Source: an uncultured Bacteroidales bacterium (lineage in GTDB: Bacteria; Bacteroidota; Bacteroidia; Bacteroidales; UBA932). From it: 64,000 nucleotides of DNA. Below are positions 8,170 through 16,389 of this stretch, piece by piece. Location: assembly GCA_947253655.1 (NCBI GenBank), contig CAMYAE010000007.1, positions 1 through 64,000 of the forward strand. Reading direction: 5' to 3'. Each line of letters begins with the position of its first letter. Positions within the stretch are counted from its first letter, which is position 1. The notes beneath the pieces were generated by a model. The model saw only the letters and a program-made list of their open reading frames with translations, was not told the DNA's origin and did no database searches. A program made the position numbers and the translations under genes.

Positions 8170-9207
8170 TTATATGTTGAAATATGGTTTTCCTGCTGCG
8201 GCGAGTCCTGCTTTTGCCATTGAGTTGGTGATTTCATAGCCTGAAGGAACTGAACCTGCATCACGAGGTCTGTCACCGCCATTACGTGTAACAGTGCCCC
8301 AACCTGCTCCGGTTGCTATAGCTTGAAGTACAGGAAGAGGATCGACATCCGATGACCTTCTCAAATTGAAATTCATTATACCGGCATATCTGTCAGAGAC
8401 TGCTCTTGCAGCGTTTGTCTGAACAGTCGTAGTATTGTAATAATTTCCAAGATTCAGTGAATATGGGAACCATTGGGCAGATGTGGTGCCTGCAACTCCG
8501 CTATATGCCATTGTCAGGTAAGAACCGAAAGTCCCGTGATAGATATAATTTACTTTTGCGGCATCGCTTGACGAAATCTGGTTGGTGTTGCCCCAATCAA
8601 AGACTGTCAGATACTTGTCATTGCCGATCAATTGTCTTGTGTAACTTATGATATTACCATAAGAACCTGGCACGAGTGCTCCCCTATAGTCAGCGTATTC
8701 GTCATCGTAGCCGATTCCGTCAAGACCATATTTGTAAACAGCCCAGGCAAGAATGTTGGCAAACTGCTTCTGCTGTGTGGCGTTCATATTTGCCAGACCG
8801 ATGTGCTGCCAATCACCCAATACCGTCAGAAGAACTTTTATTTTTGCGGATCGCAGAGGGGCTACGTAGGTTGCGGCTCCTCCGTTCTCAAGGACAGGTG
8901 TCAGTTTGTCATTCAGATAAAGTGTCGGCTCTACTGTGCTGCCGTTCGTCTTTTTGTGGATATTGGAGGCAAAAAGTTCTACAATATCGTAATAATATAT
9001 TTCATCATTAATGAAATAGTCCATTGCATTAAGTGGATTCACATCGTTTGTTTCCACATAAACAGAAGTTACCAAGTTTTTTTGACCGATTACTTTTGTA
9101 ATCAGTTGTTTTGGCGTAGAAGTCGGCTCGATAGAAACCTGCTCTTTGTTGCAGGAAATGAAACAGAACACTGTGCTGATAGCACATAAAATCATTAGAT
9201 TTTTCAT
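8170..9207 (-). CDS. GH18 endo-beta-N-acetylglucosaminidase (EndoF/EndoH-type lipoprotein)
   Basis: A 345-residue lipoprotein (lipobox FISC, Cys19) that should cleave the chitobiose core of N-glycans (EC 3.2.1.96 type). The full GH18 catalytic motif DGxxxDxE is present as DGIGYDDEY at 163-171, with Glu170 the acid/base. The DDEYADY context matches EndoH/EndoF-like enzymes rather than chitinases. Earlier beta-strand residues (KVLLTVLGDW, 124-133) form the usual second GH18 block. It is the last gene of the SusCD operon, before a strong terminator. The lipid anchor suggests surface display, where it releases glycans from host or dietary glycoproteins. Confidence 0.92.
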   Translation of the reverse strand: MKNLMILCAISTVFCFISCNKEQVSIEPTSTPKQLITKVIGQKNLVTSVYVETNDVNPLNAMDYFINDEIYYYDIVELFASNIHKKTNGSTVEPTLYLNDKLTPVLENGGAATYVAPLRSAKIKVLLTVLGDWQHIGLANMNATQQKQFANILAWAVYKYGLDGIGYDDEYADYRGALVPGSYGNIISYTRQLIGNDKYLTVFDWGNTNQISSSDAAKVNYIYHGTFGSYLTMAYSGVAGTTSAQWFPYSLNLGNYYNTTTVQTNAARAVSDRYAGIMNFNLRRSSDVDPLPVLQAIATGAGWGTVTRNGGDRPRDAGSVPSGYEITNSMAKAGLAAAGKPYFNI

Positions 9208-9272
9208 AATAGAAAATTTTAAAAATTAGTATTATTGGTTATAGTACCCATAGTGGGATTTGTTTGTAAATA

Positions 9273-10946
9273 TTAATGGCTATATCCAGTCCAAGTCAAA
9301 TCAAGAATAGTGATTTCATCTGATATTGTAATAGTATTATGATAATTCAAATTGGAAAGTATAATTTTAAAGTCGCCTGTAACATTGAAGTCAATTGAAA
9401 ATTCATCTGTTTCATATTGGCCGATAGTATCATTAGTGTGAGTTTCAGTCTTTATTACAGATCCTCCCGCATCAGTGATATCTATTCTCATAGTATTGCC
9501 ATTATTTATTGTATATCGTGCGTATTTTACAGTTAACTTTCCACACCCTCCACTAAGAACAGGAGATATTAATGTGCCCAATGCTCCCGGTTCTCCTGAA
9601 AGGCGAGGCCTGACACCAGAGTACTCTGGGAAGCGGAATGATACATTAAATATTACTGATAATGTTGCTGTCCACCCATTTGCTGACTCATATGTATTAA
9701 TTGTCAATGCCTTATTTCCCCCATTAAAAGTCTCCAGATCTGCTTTGCCGCCACCGGGTGCAGCAGTAGCCCCGTCCTGAACGATAGTGTAGATTTTTCT
9801 GCCGGTAACAGGATTCATAACTATTACCTTTCCTTCTCTTGGGTCGGATGAAGTATTAGGCTCGACCGTAAATGTAAGTGTCTCATTTCTAACGGCACGG
9901 GTTTCAAGCAACTTGATCCAGCCATAGGCAGGATCTACCATAGCCATATAATCTATGTTTGTGGAAACAGGAATCCTGACTTCGCCTCCGGCGGCAGGAA
10001 CATGAGCCCCGAAAGGAGTCTCGTCAATGGTGAAAACCCCTTCTTCGCAAGAAAGTATTCTGGCGGCAGTGCTGCCGTCGCCCTTAACCGCAAAAATATA
10101 GACTTTTCCATTTGTCAGAGGGTCAGGTGCCTTGATTATAAGCATTCCGTTATTGGCATTTGCGGCATTGACTGTAACATCGAAGCCTTTTGTGCCGAAA
10201 GCGTCTACTACTGTCTGATTGTCACCGGCAATTATCGAATATGGAGCAGTTGCTGTTTCACCGGCCTTGATAATAACTGTAGTCGGAACATTGATTATGA
10301 ATTGCTGGGCCTTGGGTATAGTGATGCTGGTACCGTCTGCAAGCACAAAGAGGACAGAACTTTCGCTGTCAACCACTTTCTTGAACACAACGGCGTCAGA
10401 GGCTCCGGCAGAGCCTATTACCTCCCAGGTCGCCCCATTGTTATAGGATATTTCAAAATTGCCGGCATTGATCCTTATCTGTGGGGTGGCTATATGAGCA
10501 GTGGCGGCTATTTTCTTGCCGTCAGCATCCAGCAGGTATTCTCCGTTCACTGTCCAATAGTAGGTGCCGTCAGCATCAAGTTTCACGCTGATAAGCGGTG
10601 TCTTGCCGTCTGTACCGTTCTCGCCGTCAGTTCCGTCGATGCCGTTCTTGCCGTTGTATATTGTGATAGTTCCTGATTTGGAGAAGGTCACGGTGTAGCC
10701 GCTTTTATCTGCAAGTTCTGACACATTTGTGATCCGATCGGCATTTTTGACAGCATCCACAGTGGTAAGGAGTGCTTTGATATTGACGTTGAGACCGTCT
10801 ACTATAGTACGAAGTTCGGTCACTTCCTTTTCGACATTGTCCACGCGTGTGCTTAGAGCAGTGTCGTCATAGGGTTTGCAGGATGCAAAAACAGATGCCC
10901 CTGCAATAATGGTCGCCATTAAGGCTTTACTAATCATTTTTTTCAT
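9273..10946 (-). CDS. DUF4988/BACON-domain surface lipoprotein
   Basis: A 557-residue lipoprotein (lipobox FASC, Cys23). Residues 30-70 form a short coiled coil (VDNVEKEVTELRTIVDGL). A collagen-like GKNGIDGTDGENG run at about 98-110 leads into a DUF4988-type region (TPLISVKLDADGTYYWTVNG). A BACON-like beta domain spans about 305-390 (PAAGGEVRIPVS, REGKVIVMNPVTGRKIYTIVQDG). The C-terminal 160 residues look like a carbohydrate-binding beta sandwich of no family I recognise. It sits between a GH18-like binding protein and the ENGase, so a glycan- or glycoprotein-binding role on the surface is likely. No catalytic motif was seen. Confidence 0.75.
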   Translation of the reverse strand: MKKMISKALMATIIAGASVFASCKPYDDTALSTRVDNVEKEVTELRTIVDGLNVNIKALLTTVDAVKNADRITNVSELADKSGYTVTFSKSGTITIYNGKNGIDGTDGENGTDGKTPLISVKLDADGTYYWTVNGEYLLDADGKKIAATAHIATPQIRINAGNFEISYNNGATWEVIGSAGASDAVVFKKVVDSESSVLFVLADGTSITIPKAQQFIINVPTTVIIKAGETATAPYSIIAGDNQTVVDAFGTKGFDVTVNAANANNGMLIIKAPDPLTNGKVYIFAVKGDGSTAARILSCEEGVFTIDETPFGAHVPAAGGEVRIPVSTNIDYMAMVDPAYGWIKLLETRAVRNETLTFTVEPNTSSDPREGKVIVMNPVTGRKIYTIVQDGATAAPGGGKADLETFNGGNKALTINTYESANGWTATLSVIFNVSFRFPEYSGVRPRLSGEPGALGTLISPVLSGGCGKLTVKYARYTINNGNTMRIDITDAGGSVIKTETHTNDTIGQYETDEFSIDFNVTGDFKIILSNLNYHNTITISDEITILDLTWTGYSH

Positions 10947-10983
10947 AATGTTATTGATTAAATGTTGTGTTATTTTCTGTATT

Positions 10984-12537
10984 TTACCAATTCTTTATCC
11001 ATTTGTTGTAGCCTGAATGCACCCTGTCGCTTAGCTGACGAAAATCAATCATATAGCGTATTGAATAGTCAGGAGACAAGACCAGCTGGATGAAGTTGTC
11101 AGGATTCCATGCTCCGCCCTCATATTTGTCTTGAAGAAGGGAGCGAATATCTTCGAAAACAAAGATTCTGTTCTGCCGAAGTCCTGCCTTTTCCCATTCC
11201 AGAACTTCGAGATATGGCTCAATAGGAAAACCCTGGTGCCAATAGGCATTTGTGCAGCCGTATCTTTTCGGATTCAGCCCTGCAATCGGGCGGCGAGGGT
11301 GAAGAGTGGAAACCCCCGGTCCCCCCTGATGATAAGGGTCTATGACTTGTATCGGCTCTGAGGAGTCGTTGTAGCCGGACCAGGCATAGTCTATGAGTTT
11401 GCCGACCTCTATGCCTCCGCAGGCTTCCACATCCCAGAAATATTCGGTCGGTTGCTCGAAGTCCGTAACGGTCAGTAATTTATATGCTCCGAGTGCCTGT
11501 CTCAAACCCTTTATCAGTTTAGGATAGGAGGTCGTGCCGGCAGAGGGCAGGTCCGGCTCCTTTCCGTAGGAGGAGTTTCTGTCCCAAAGGTTCACTCCGT
11601 TAAGCTTGTGGCGTTCGACGATAGTCTTTACCTGATAGATAAAGTCTTCAATCTGGCTGTCGCTCATGTTGCAGAAGCCCAGCCCCTGACCTCCTCCCTC
11701 GATGCACAGGCAAACCTTTCTGCCGGTTTCCTGCACGGGACGAATGTAGGTGTCATAGTTGGAAAGCAGGTATTTCATATCGGCGGAGAGTTCCAGTTTT
11801 GCCTTTCCGGTGCTCTTGTCATAGCCTATGGAAGACTTGCGCAAGTTTACTATATTGCCTACGCCTTCATACCACAGCCGATTGGAGCCTGTTCTTTTTT
11901 CCATATAGAAATCGGTAGCAAGGCGAGGGTCGAACTGTGAAGTGTTGATATAGAATATCATAAACATCTCTTTTCCGGAGTGCAGAGGAGCAAGGCTTTC
12001 CTGCGGCTTTCTGACCGTAACGTCGATATATACAGTGCTGTTGCCTGTCTTCTGCCAAGGAGATACAAGTGTGACAGGCAGCAGGTAGCGTCCCTCGTTC
12101 AGGATATTCCCGGCCTTGTTGGACGTGGTAAGCGTTATCTGCCGGAAGTCGCTTTTTGTGCTGCCTTCCGCCATGTCCAGAGTGCCTCCGTCCGTTATCC
12201 GGAAATAACTTTCGGGAAGCGGGCTGTATTTTGTGCCCGTGGCTTCGGAATATGGCCCGACAAGGCTGGTATCCGCTTGTAACAGCATGGTTTGAGTGTT
12301 TGCCAGAGGCTCTCCTGTAATTACATAAAGGTCTTTCGAGCAGGAGCCTGCACCCTTTGTCATCGTAATTTCGATAGAGTTTTCGACAGTGCCGTCAATT
12401 CGTAGAACGATGTCTGATAGGGCGTCAAGCGATGCCTTGTCCAACTGCTTGCCCCTTGAAATGTCCACGTAATCCTTGTTGCATGAAATCAAGGATATTG
12501 CGGCTGTCAGGGCGGTTATTATTCTTGTTGTTCTCAT
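10984..12537 (-). CDS. DUF1735 plus GH18-like lipoprotein without the catalytic acid (surface glycan-binding)
   Basis: A 517-residue lipoprotein (lipobox LISC, Cys19). Residues 40-175 form a DUF1735 (BT_3987 N-terminal-like) beta domain. Residues 190-517 form a GH18-like barrel (MFMIFYINTS, KVCLCIEGGG, LNGVNLWDRN). At the place of the DGxxxDxE motif the protein reads N313-G-V-N-L-W318-D-R320, so the general acid is Arg and a supporting Asp is Trp. It is therefore unlikely to hydrolyse glycans and more likely binds them. The next gene upstream lies only 2 bases away. Confidence 0.8.
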   Translation of the reverse strand: MRTTRIITALTAAISLISCNKDYVDISRGKQLDKASLDALSDIVLRIDGTVENSIEITMTKGAGSCSKDLYVITGEPLANTQTMLLQADTSLVGPYSEATGTKYSPLPESYFRITDGGTLDMAEGSTKSDFRQITLTTSNKAGNILNEGRYLLPVTLVSPWQKTGNSTVYIDVTVRKPQESLAPLHSGKEMFMIFYINTSQFDPRLATDFYMEKRTGSNRLWYEGVGNIVNLRKSSIGYDKSTGKAKLELSADMKYLLSNYDTYIRPVQETGRKVCLCIEGGGQGLGFCNMSDSQIEDFIYQVKTIVERHKLNGVNLWDRNSSYGKEPDLPSAGTTSYPKLIKGLRQALGAYKLLTVTDFEQPTEYFWDVEACGGIEVGKLIDYAWSGYNDSSEPIQVIDPYHQGGPGVSTLHPRRPIAGLNPKRYGCTNAYWHQGFPIEPYLEVLEWEKAGLRQNRIFVFEDIRSLLQDKYEGGAWNPDNFIQLVLSPDYSIRYMIDFRQLSDRVHSGYNKWIKNW

Positions 12538-12539
12538 TG

Positions 12540-13814
12540 TTATTCCTCCACTTTATTGATTTCGGGAATCTCTATTCCGTCCGGCCATATTATATCCTTT
12601 TCAGCTACACCGTCATTCCCATATTTGGAGTAGTCCCTGATTGTATTTCCTTTGCCCTCATTGAACTTCCAGTAGCCTATGAGTGTGTTATCTTCTGACG
12701 GATTGGAGAGGCGGTACATATTCTGCCATATCTGTTCCGGGGTCCTGGCAACGTTCCATACCCTGACTTCTGCAATCTTGCCCTGGAGCGGGCGATAGTC
12801 GTTGTAGGATTTGCCGACAAAGAACTGGTACGCCTCTGCTGCTCCTAAAGCCCTTTGTGCCAGATTGATGCCGCTTGTAGCCGTGCCCATTTCCTTAGCC
12901 TCGCTCTGAATCTTGCCGTCTACATATATACGTGCAATCCTTGTCCGGTAGTCGTAGGTGCAGGCTACATGATACCAGCGTCCCTCATACAGTTTCTTGT
13001 TCGCATCGCTTTTAGGAAATTTTCCGAACGAGGTGCCTGAGCCGCTTCCGTCAAACTGGATTTGCTGCCGTTCGAATTTGGTGTCGCCTATTCTCATGAG
13101 CAGGTATTGCTCCACACCCATTATGCTGGAAATGTTGCACGGGCCGAAGTCGTTGGATGTGTCGAACTTGTCAATATAAATCAGAGCCTCGTAGGTGACG
13201 GCCTGCAAACCGTTGAATGCATCGCTCTGTGGGCCCGGCTTGTCAAGGGTAGGGAAGTTGATCCAGTTGTCGGTGAGTTGGGCTGCAACAGTGATGGCAG
13301 ACGAGCGGCGTATCAGATAATATGCCTTTCCGGCATTTCCCATAACAGCTATATCATTGGAGGTAAGTCTTATGGGGAGCAGGTAGGTTTCGTCTATCTT
13401 CATTGCCCCTGTTTGGTCTTCGCCCTTTCCTGTAAGACCTTTGAACAGGATGCTGACCGGCTCCGAGACTGTCCGCCCTGCCGGTATTGTGATACTTGCA
13501 GTCTTGAAATCAAGAAATTGCTGCGGCAACATTTTGTAGGACGTGCCGTTATGTGTATTGAATTCTTCTGCAAGGCCGGAATCCACAGAGATGGTGGCTT
13601 TTATGTCCTTTTCGGCCGGATATGACAGAGTAGCTGTCATCAGTCTTGTGAATTCCGGGATATTATTGCCGAATGTGGTATTCTGGGTCGAATTTCTGGC
13701 ACTTACATCCAGGTAGATAGAATTGTCGAATTTGTAACCTCCGGCATTATATCTTTCGCAACAGGCCATTACTGAAAGCACAGTTGCTATAATGAAAAAT
13801 AGCCTGATATTCAT
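12540..13814 (-). CDS. DUF1735 plus LamG/concanavalin-like lectin lipoprotein
   Basis: A 424-residue lipoprotein started at the ATG at 13814, which places a normal signal MNIRLFFIIATVLSVMAC (Cys18) at the N terminus. ATGs at 13838 and 13886 would put extra polar residues before it, and the latter lies inside the preceding gene. A DUF1735 domain at about 25-170 (LMTATLSYPAEKDIKATI, YLLPIRLTS) is followed by a LamG-like domain at about 190-415 (FNGLQAVTYEALIYID, GRWYHVACTYD, ARIYVDGK, GKIAEVRVWNVARTPEQI, LIGYWKFNEGKG). It likely binds the glycan substrate at the cell surface. No catalytic residues were recognised. Confidence 0.8.
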   Translation of the reverse strand: MNIRLFFIIATVLSVMACCERYNAGGYKFDNSIYLDVSARNSTQNTTFGNNIPEFTRLMTATLSYPAEKDIKATISVDSGLAEEFNTHNGTSYKMLPQQFLDFKTASITIPAGRTVSEPVSILFKGLTGKGEDQTGAMKIDETYLLPIRLTSNDIAVMGNAGKAYYLIRRSSAITVAAQLTDNWINFPTLDKPGPQSDAFNGLQAVTYEALIYIDKFDTSNDFGPCNISSIMGVEQYLLMRIGDTKFERQQIQFDGSGSGTSFGKFPKSDANKKLYEGRWYHVACTYDYRTRIARIYVDGKIQSEAKEMGTATSGINLAQRALGAAEAYQFFVGKSYNDYRPLQGKIAEVRVWNVARTPEQIWQNMYRLSNPSEDNTLIGYWKFNEGKGNTIRDYSKYGNDGVAEKDIIWPDGIEIPEINKVEE

Positions 13815-13845
13815 GTTGTTATATATTCTATTTTGCATAAACTTG

Positions 13846-14790
13846 TCATTTTGAAGGGTTGAGTGACCTGATTGCCCTGCGGACATTAGAGTAGTTGCCT
13901 CCGGAGTGGTAATAGTCCTTCTCTATATCGCAGACTGCAAGTCCAGCAAGGTCTCCGCAGGACACTACCTGCTTTGCAAGTGCTTCAACAGCAGGATGTT
14001 CTTTCTTTTTATTGTCGGTGACAATGCCCTCTGTCGAAGCCGAGAGCAGTATTTTCTTGTGGTCGATTCCGCATCTGTCCAATGCCGAATTGATTTCCAG
14101 TCCGATTTCGTATAAGGTACCTGTTGTCTCCGTCGGCAGGACAAAATAGTCTATTTCTTCTCTCTGCCTTTGCGGAATAGTAAGCGGGTTGCCTTCGAAT
14201 ACAAGCAGTCCGTTTGTTGATTTCGCCTTGGCAAGTCTGTCTGTCAGTGCGGAGACCATTTCATTGCCGGCCGCATTTCCGAATTGCAGCGGGGCGGTGA
14301 AAGAGAAGCCGTCGAGACTGTTGTTTTGGACAGAGGCAATTACCTTGTCTAAGTAGGCGTTCAGAGCCTCTTTTGTGGCAAATTCCCCTTGTCTGCCTGC
14401 AAAGTCTACCCGGTATAGTACCTTTGTGCCTATTGCTTTCATCCATTCCATATCCTCTGCATCATATACGGAGAAATTGTCGGCGTTTTTCAGCGATACT
14501 ATGTCAAGGGAATCAGGCAGACATCTCATATAGCCTTGCTCGTTCATTGCCCTCTCCGGGGAGTTTTCAAACAGGGCATAGAATATGTAATGTTCTGATT
14601 TCTTGTAATTTGCAATAGTCCCCTTATATTCTTTCCATAATTCCGGAGAATCCTGCCACGGCTGGCTGACATTCAGTTCCAAAGGTCTTTTTTCATTCCA
14701 TTTGGAGCATGATACAGCTGCCAGGACTATTGCGGCAGGGATTATAGCCCTGAAAATATTAATGATATATTTATTGTCCATATCCATCAT
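13846..14790 (-). CDS. GH18-like lipoprotein, catalytically degenerate (SusE-position binding protein)
   Basis: A 314-residue lipoprotein (lipobox AVSC, Cys28). It resembles the short GH18-like proteins found directly after susD in N-glycan loci: HYIFYALFE, KVLYRVDFAGRQ, then LDGFSFTAP at 159-167, where DGxxxDxE would fall. Asp160 and Gly161 are kept but the catalytic Glu position is Pro. It is probably a glycan-binding protein rather than an enzyme. Its ATG overlaps the susD stop by one base, so it is translationally coupled to SusD. Confidence 0.75.
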   Translation of the reverse strand: MMDMDNKYIINIFRAIIPAAIVLAAVSCSKWNEKRPLELNVSQPWQDSPELWKEYKGTIANYKKSEHYIFYALFENSPERAMNEQGYMRCLPDSLDIVSLKNADNFSVYDAEDMEWMKAIGTKVLYRVDFAGRQGEFATKEALNAYLDKVIASVQNNSLDGFSFTAPLQFGNAAGNEMVSALTDRLAKAKSTNGLLVFEGNPLTIPQRQREEIDYFVLPTETTGTLYEIGLEINSALDRCGIDHKKILLSASTEGIVTDNKKKEHPAVEALAKQVVSCGDLAGLAVCDIEKDYYHSGGNYSNVRRAIRSLNPSK

Positions 14791-16373
14791 TATTTATATT
14801 TTTTAACGTCCCACCAGACTCTTGTGCCGGCGATGTCGCCTCTTCTGTCTCCCGAAGTTTCGGAATCCAGCTCAGCAATGGCCTTTTGCAGATTTTCCGA
14901 GTTCATCTGGTATTCTTCAACAGGATAGGTAAGCCTGCGTGCGTGATGATTCAGATCCACAGTGCCTCCGCTCTTGTCCTGAGGTGCCGGAAGCAGACGA
15001 GGGTAGCCTGTCCTTCGGTATTCCGACCAGGCTTCTACTCCGAGAGGGAAAATAGCTATCCATTTCTGGGTTATTATCCTTTCCAGGTTGCGTTCTGCTG
15101 CGTTATTTTCCGCAACCGTGCCGACTGCCAAGTTGCCGCTTTCCTCCCATGCAATTGTTATTTCACTCTGACGTGCCTGTACCGAATATTTTCCGAGAGG
15201 GTCGGTGTAGACTTCCGGCTTGTCTGTATTGTTCATCGCATATTCAACGGCTCCGGACGCCCCTTTTTCTTCAAATGACAGGGCTATGCCGCTGTTATAA
15301 TAGTCTTTTGCCTTTTCGGCCGTACCCCAGCGCAGTTCGTATTCGGCTTTGAGGAAACTCACCTCAGCGGCATTTATCCACAGGTACGGACTGTCTCCGG
15401 ACACAATCAGATTGGAATAACTGCTGACGGCGGCTGTCTTGCTGGAGACATCCCCTCCAATCCTGATGCCTGCGAAATTGCCGTTTACATTAGGCAGGAA
15501 CATCTTTTCTCTCCGCGGGTCTTTGTATCCGTTCATATAATTTATTATGTCGGCCCCGACTCTGTGATCCTGCCAATCATTGTATATCAGAGCCGTGCGG
15601 TTCTCCGGAGCGTGCATGCAGGCATTGTCGGCATTGGCCTCGATTGTCCCGGCGGCAATGGCTTCATCGGCCTTTGCCTTTGCTATTTCAGGCTTTATAT
15701 AGCTGAGCCTCATGGCAATACGTAATTTCAACGAATTGGCATATTTGGCCCATTGTCCCATATTCCCATAATATACATAGTCATAACTTTTCCATGCCGA
15801 AGGATCAGTCCCGGAATTAGCCTTGAAGACTTTTATAGCAGCGTCAAGCTCTTCGAACATCTTCATATACACGGCTTCCTGACTGTCATATTTGACATAT
15901 ATGGATTCGTTTGTTACCGCGTCAGAATATGGAATGGGACCGTAGGTGTCGGTTACCCTGTGCATTATAGCCACTCTTAGGAGGTTTGCAAAGGCATTAG
16001 ACACCTCGTCCTTCGTGGCACTGACAATGCCCCTATATGGCGCGTAGGTGCCGGTGATTACATTTGCGAAAGGCCATTTGCGCCAATCGGCCGAGGGATT
16101 GAATGTCTCGAAACGGGTCAGCCAGGTGTCCACGGTGGATCCGATATAGCCTCCGAACGGACCTCCTGAAAGACTTTCGTTGAACTGGTACATGTGTTCC
16201 TGTACAGGAATGACAAGGCTTTGCAGGTTAAGTACTTTGGTACCGGTACGGTAGTTCTTTACCTCCATTTGCTCTGCTGTCACCTGATTTGGATTGGTGT
16301 TCATTTCGAGAAAAGATTCGGTGCAGCTGCTGCATAAAAGAACAGCAGCGAGAATAATTGGCTTATGTTTCAT
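14790..16373 (-). CDS. SusD-like glycan-binding lipoprotein (SusD-like_2 type)
   Basis: A 527-residue protein started at the ATG at 16373, giving signal MKHKPIILAAVLLCSSC (Cys17). An ATG at 16388 would add five residues and cannot be excluded. The early MNTNPNQVT stretch and the helical TPR-like body (NAFANLLRVAIMHRVTDTYGPIPYSDA, KYANSLKLRIAMRLSYI, NAAEVSFLKAEYELRWG) are typical of SusD family members. It forms the lid on the SusC barrel encoded immediately upstream and holds glycan at the surface before import. Downstream it is coupled to a GH18-like lipoprotein. Confidence 0.93.
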   Translation of the reverse strand: MKHKPIILAAVLLCSSCTESFLEMNTNPNQVTAEQMEVKNYRTGTKVLNLQSLVIPVQEHMYQFNESLSGGPFGGYIGSTVDTWLTRFETFNPSADWRKWPFANVITGTYAPYRGIVSATKDEVSNAFANLLRVAIMHRVTDTYGPIPYSDAVTNESIYVKYDSQEAVYMKMFEELDAAIKVFKANSGTDPSAWKSYDYVYYGNMGQWAKYANSLKLRIAMRLSYIKPEIAKAKADEAIAAGTIEANADNACMHAPENRTALIYNDWQDHRVGADIINYMNGYKDPRREKMFLPNVNGNFAGIRIGGDVSSKTAAVSSYSNLIVSGDSPYLWINAAEVSFLKAEYELRWGTAEKAKDYYNSGIALSFEEKGASGAVEYAMNNTDKPEVYTDPLGKYSVQARQSEITIAWEESGNLAVGTVAENNAAERNLERIITQKWIAIFPLGVEAWSEYRRTGYPRLLPAPQDKSGGTVDLNHHARRLTYPVEEYQMNSENLQKAIAELDSETSGDRRGDIAGTRVWWDVKKYK

Positions 16374-16389
16374 AATAGTGCTGTTCATA

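Noticed and set aside
10002..10676. A 224-codon open frame opposite the DUF4988/BACON gene
   Set aside because: It is antisense to a well-supported lipoprotein gene, has no start context or recognisable domain, and its low-complexity composition mirrors the opposite frame.
13062..13625. A 187-codon open frame opposite the DUF1735/LamG gene
   Set aside because: Shadow of the real gene; no domain or signal peptide and no promoter.
13839..13886. The upstream ATG at 13886 as start of the DUF1735/LamG gene
   Set aside because: It lies inside the previous gene and puts 24 polar residues before the signal peptide.
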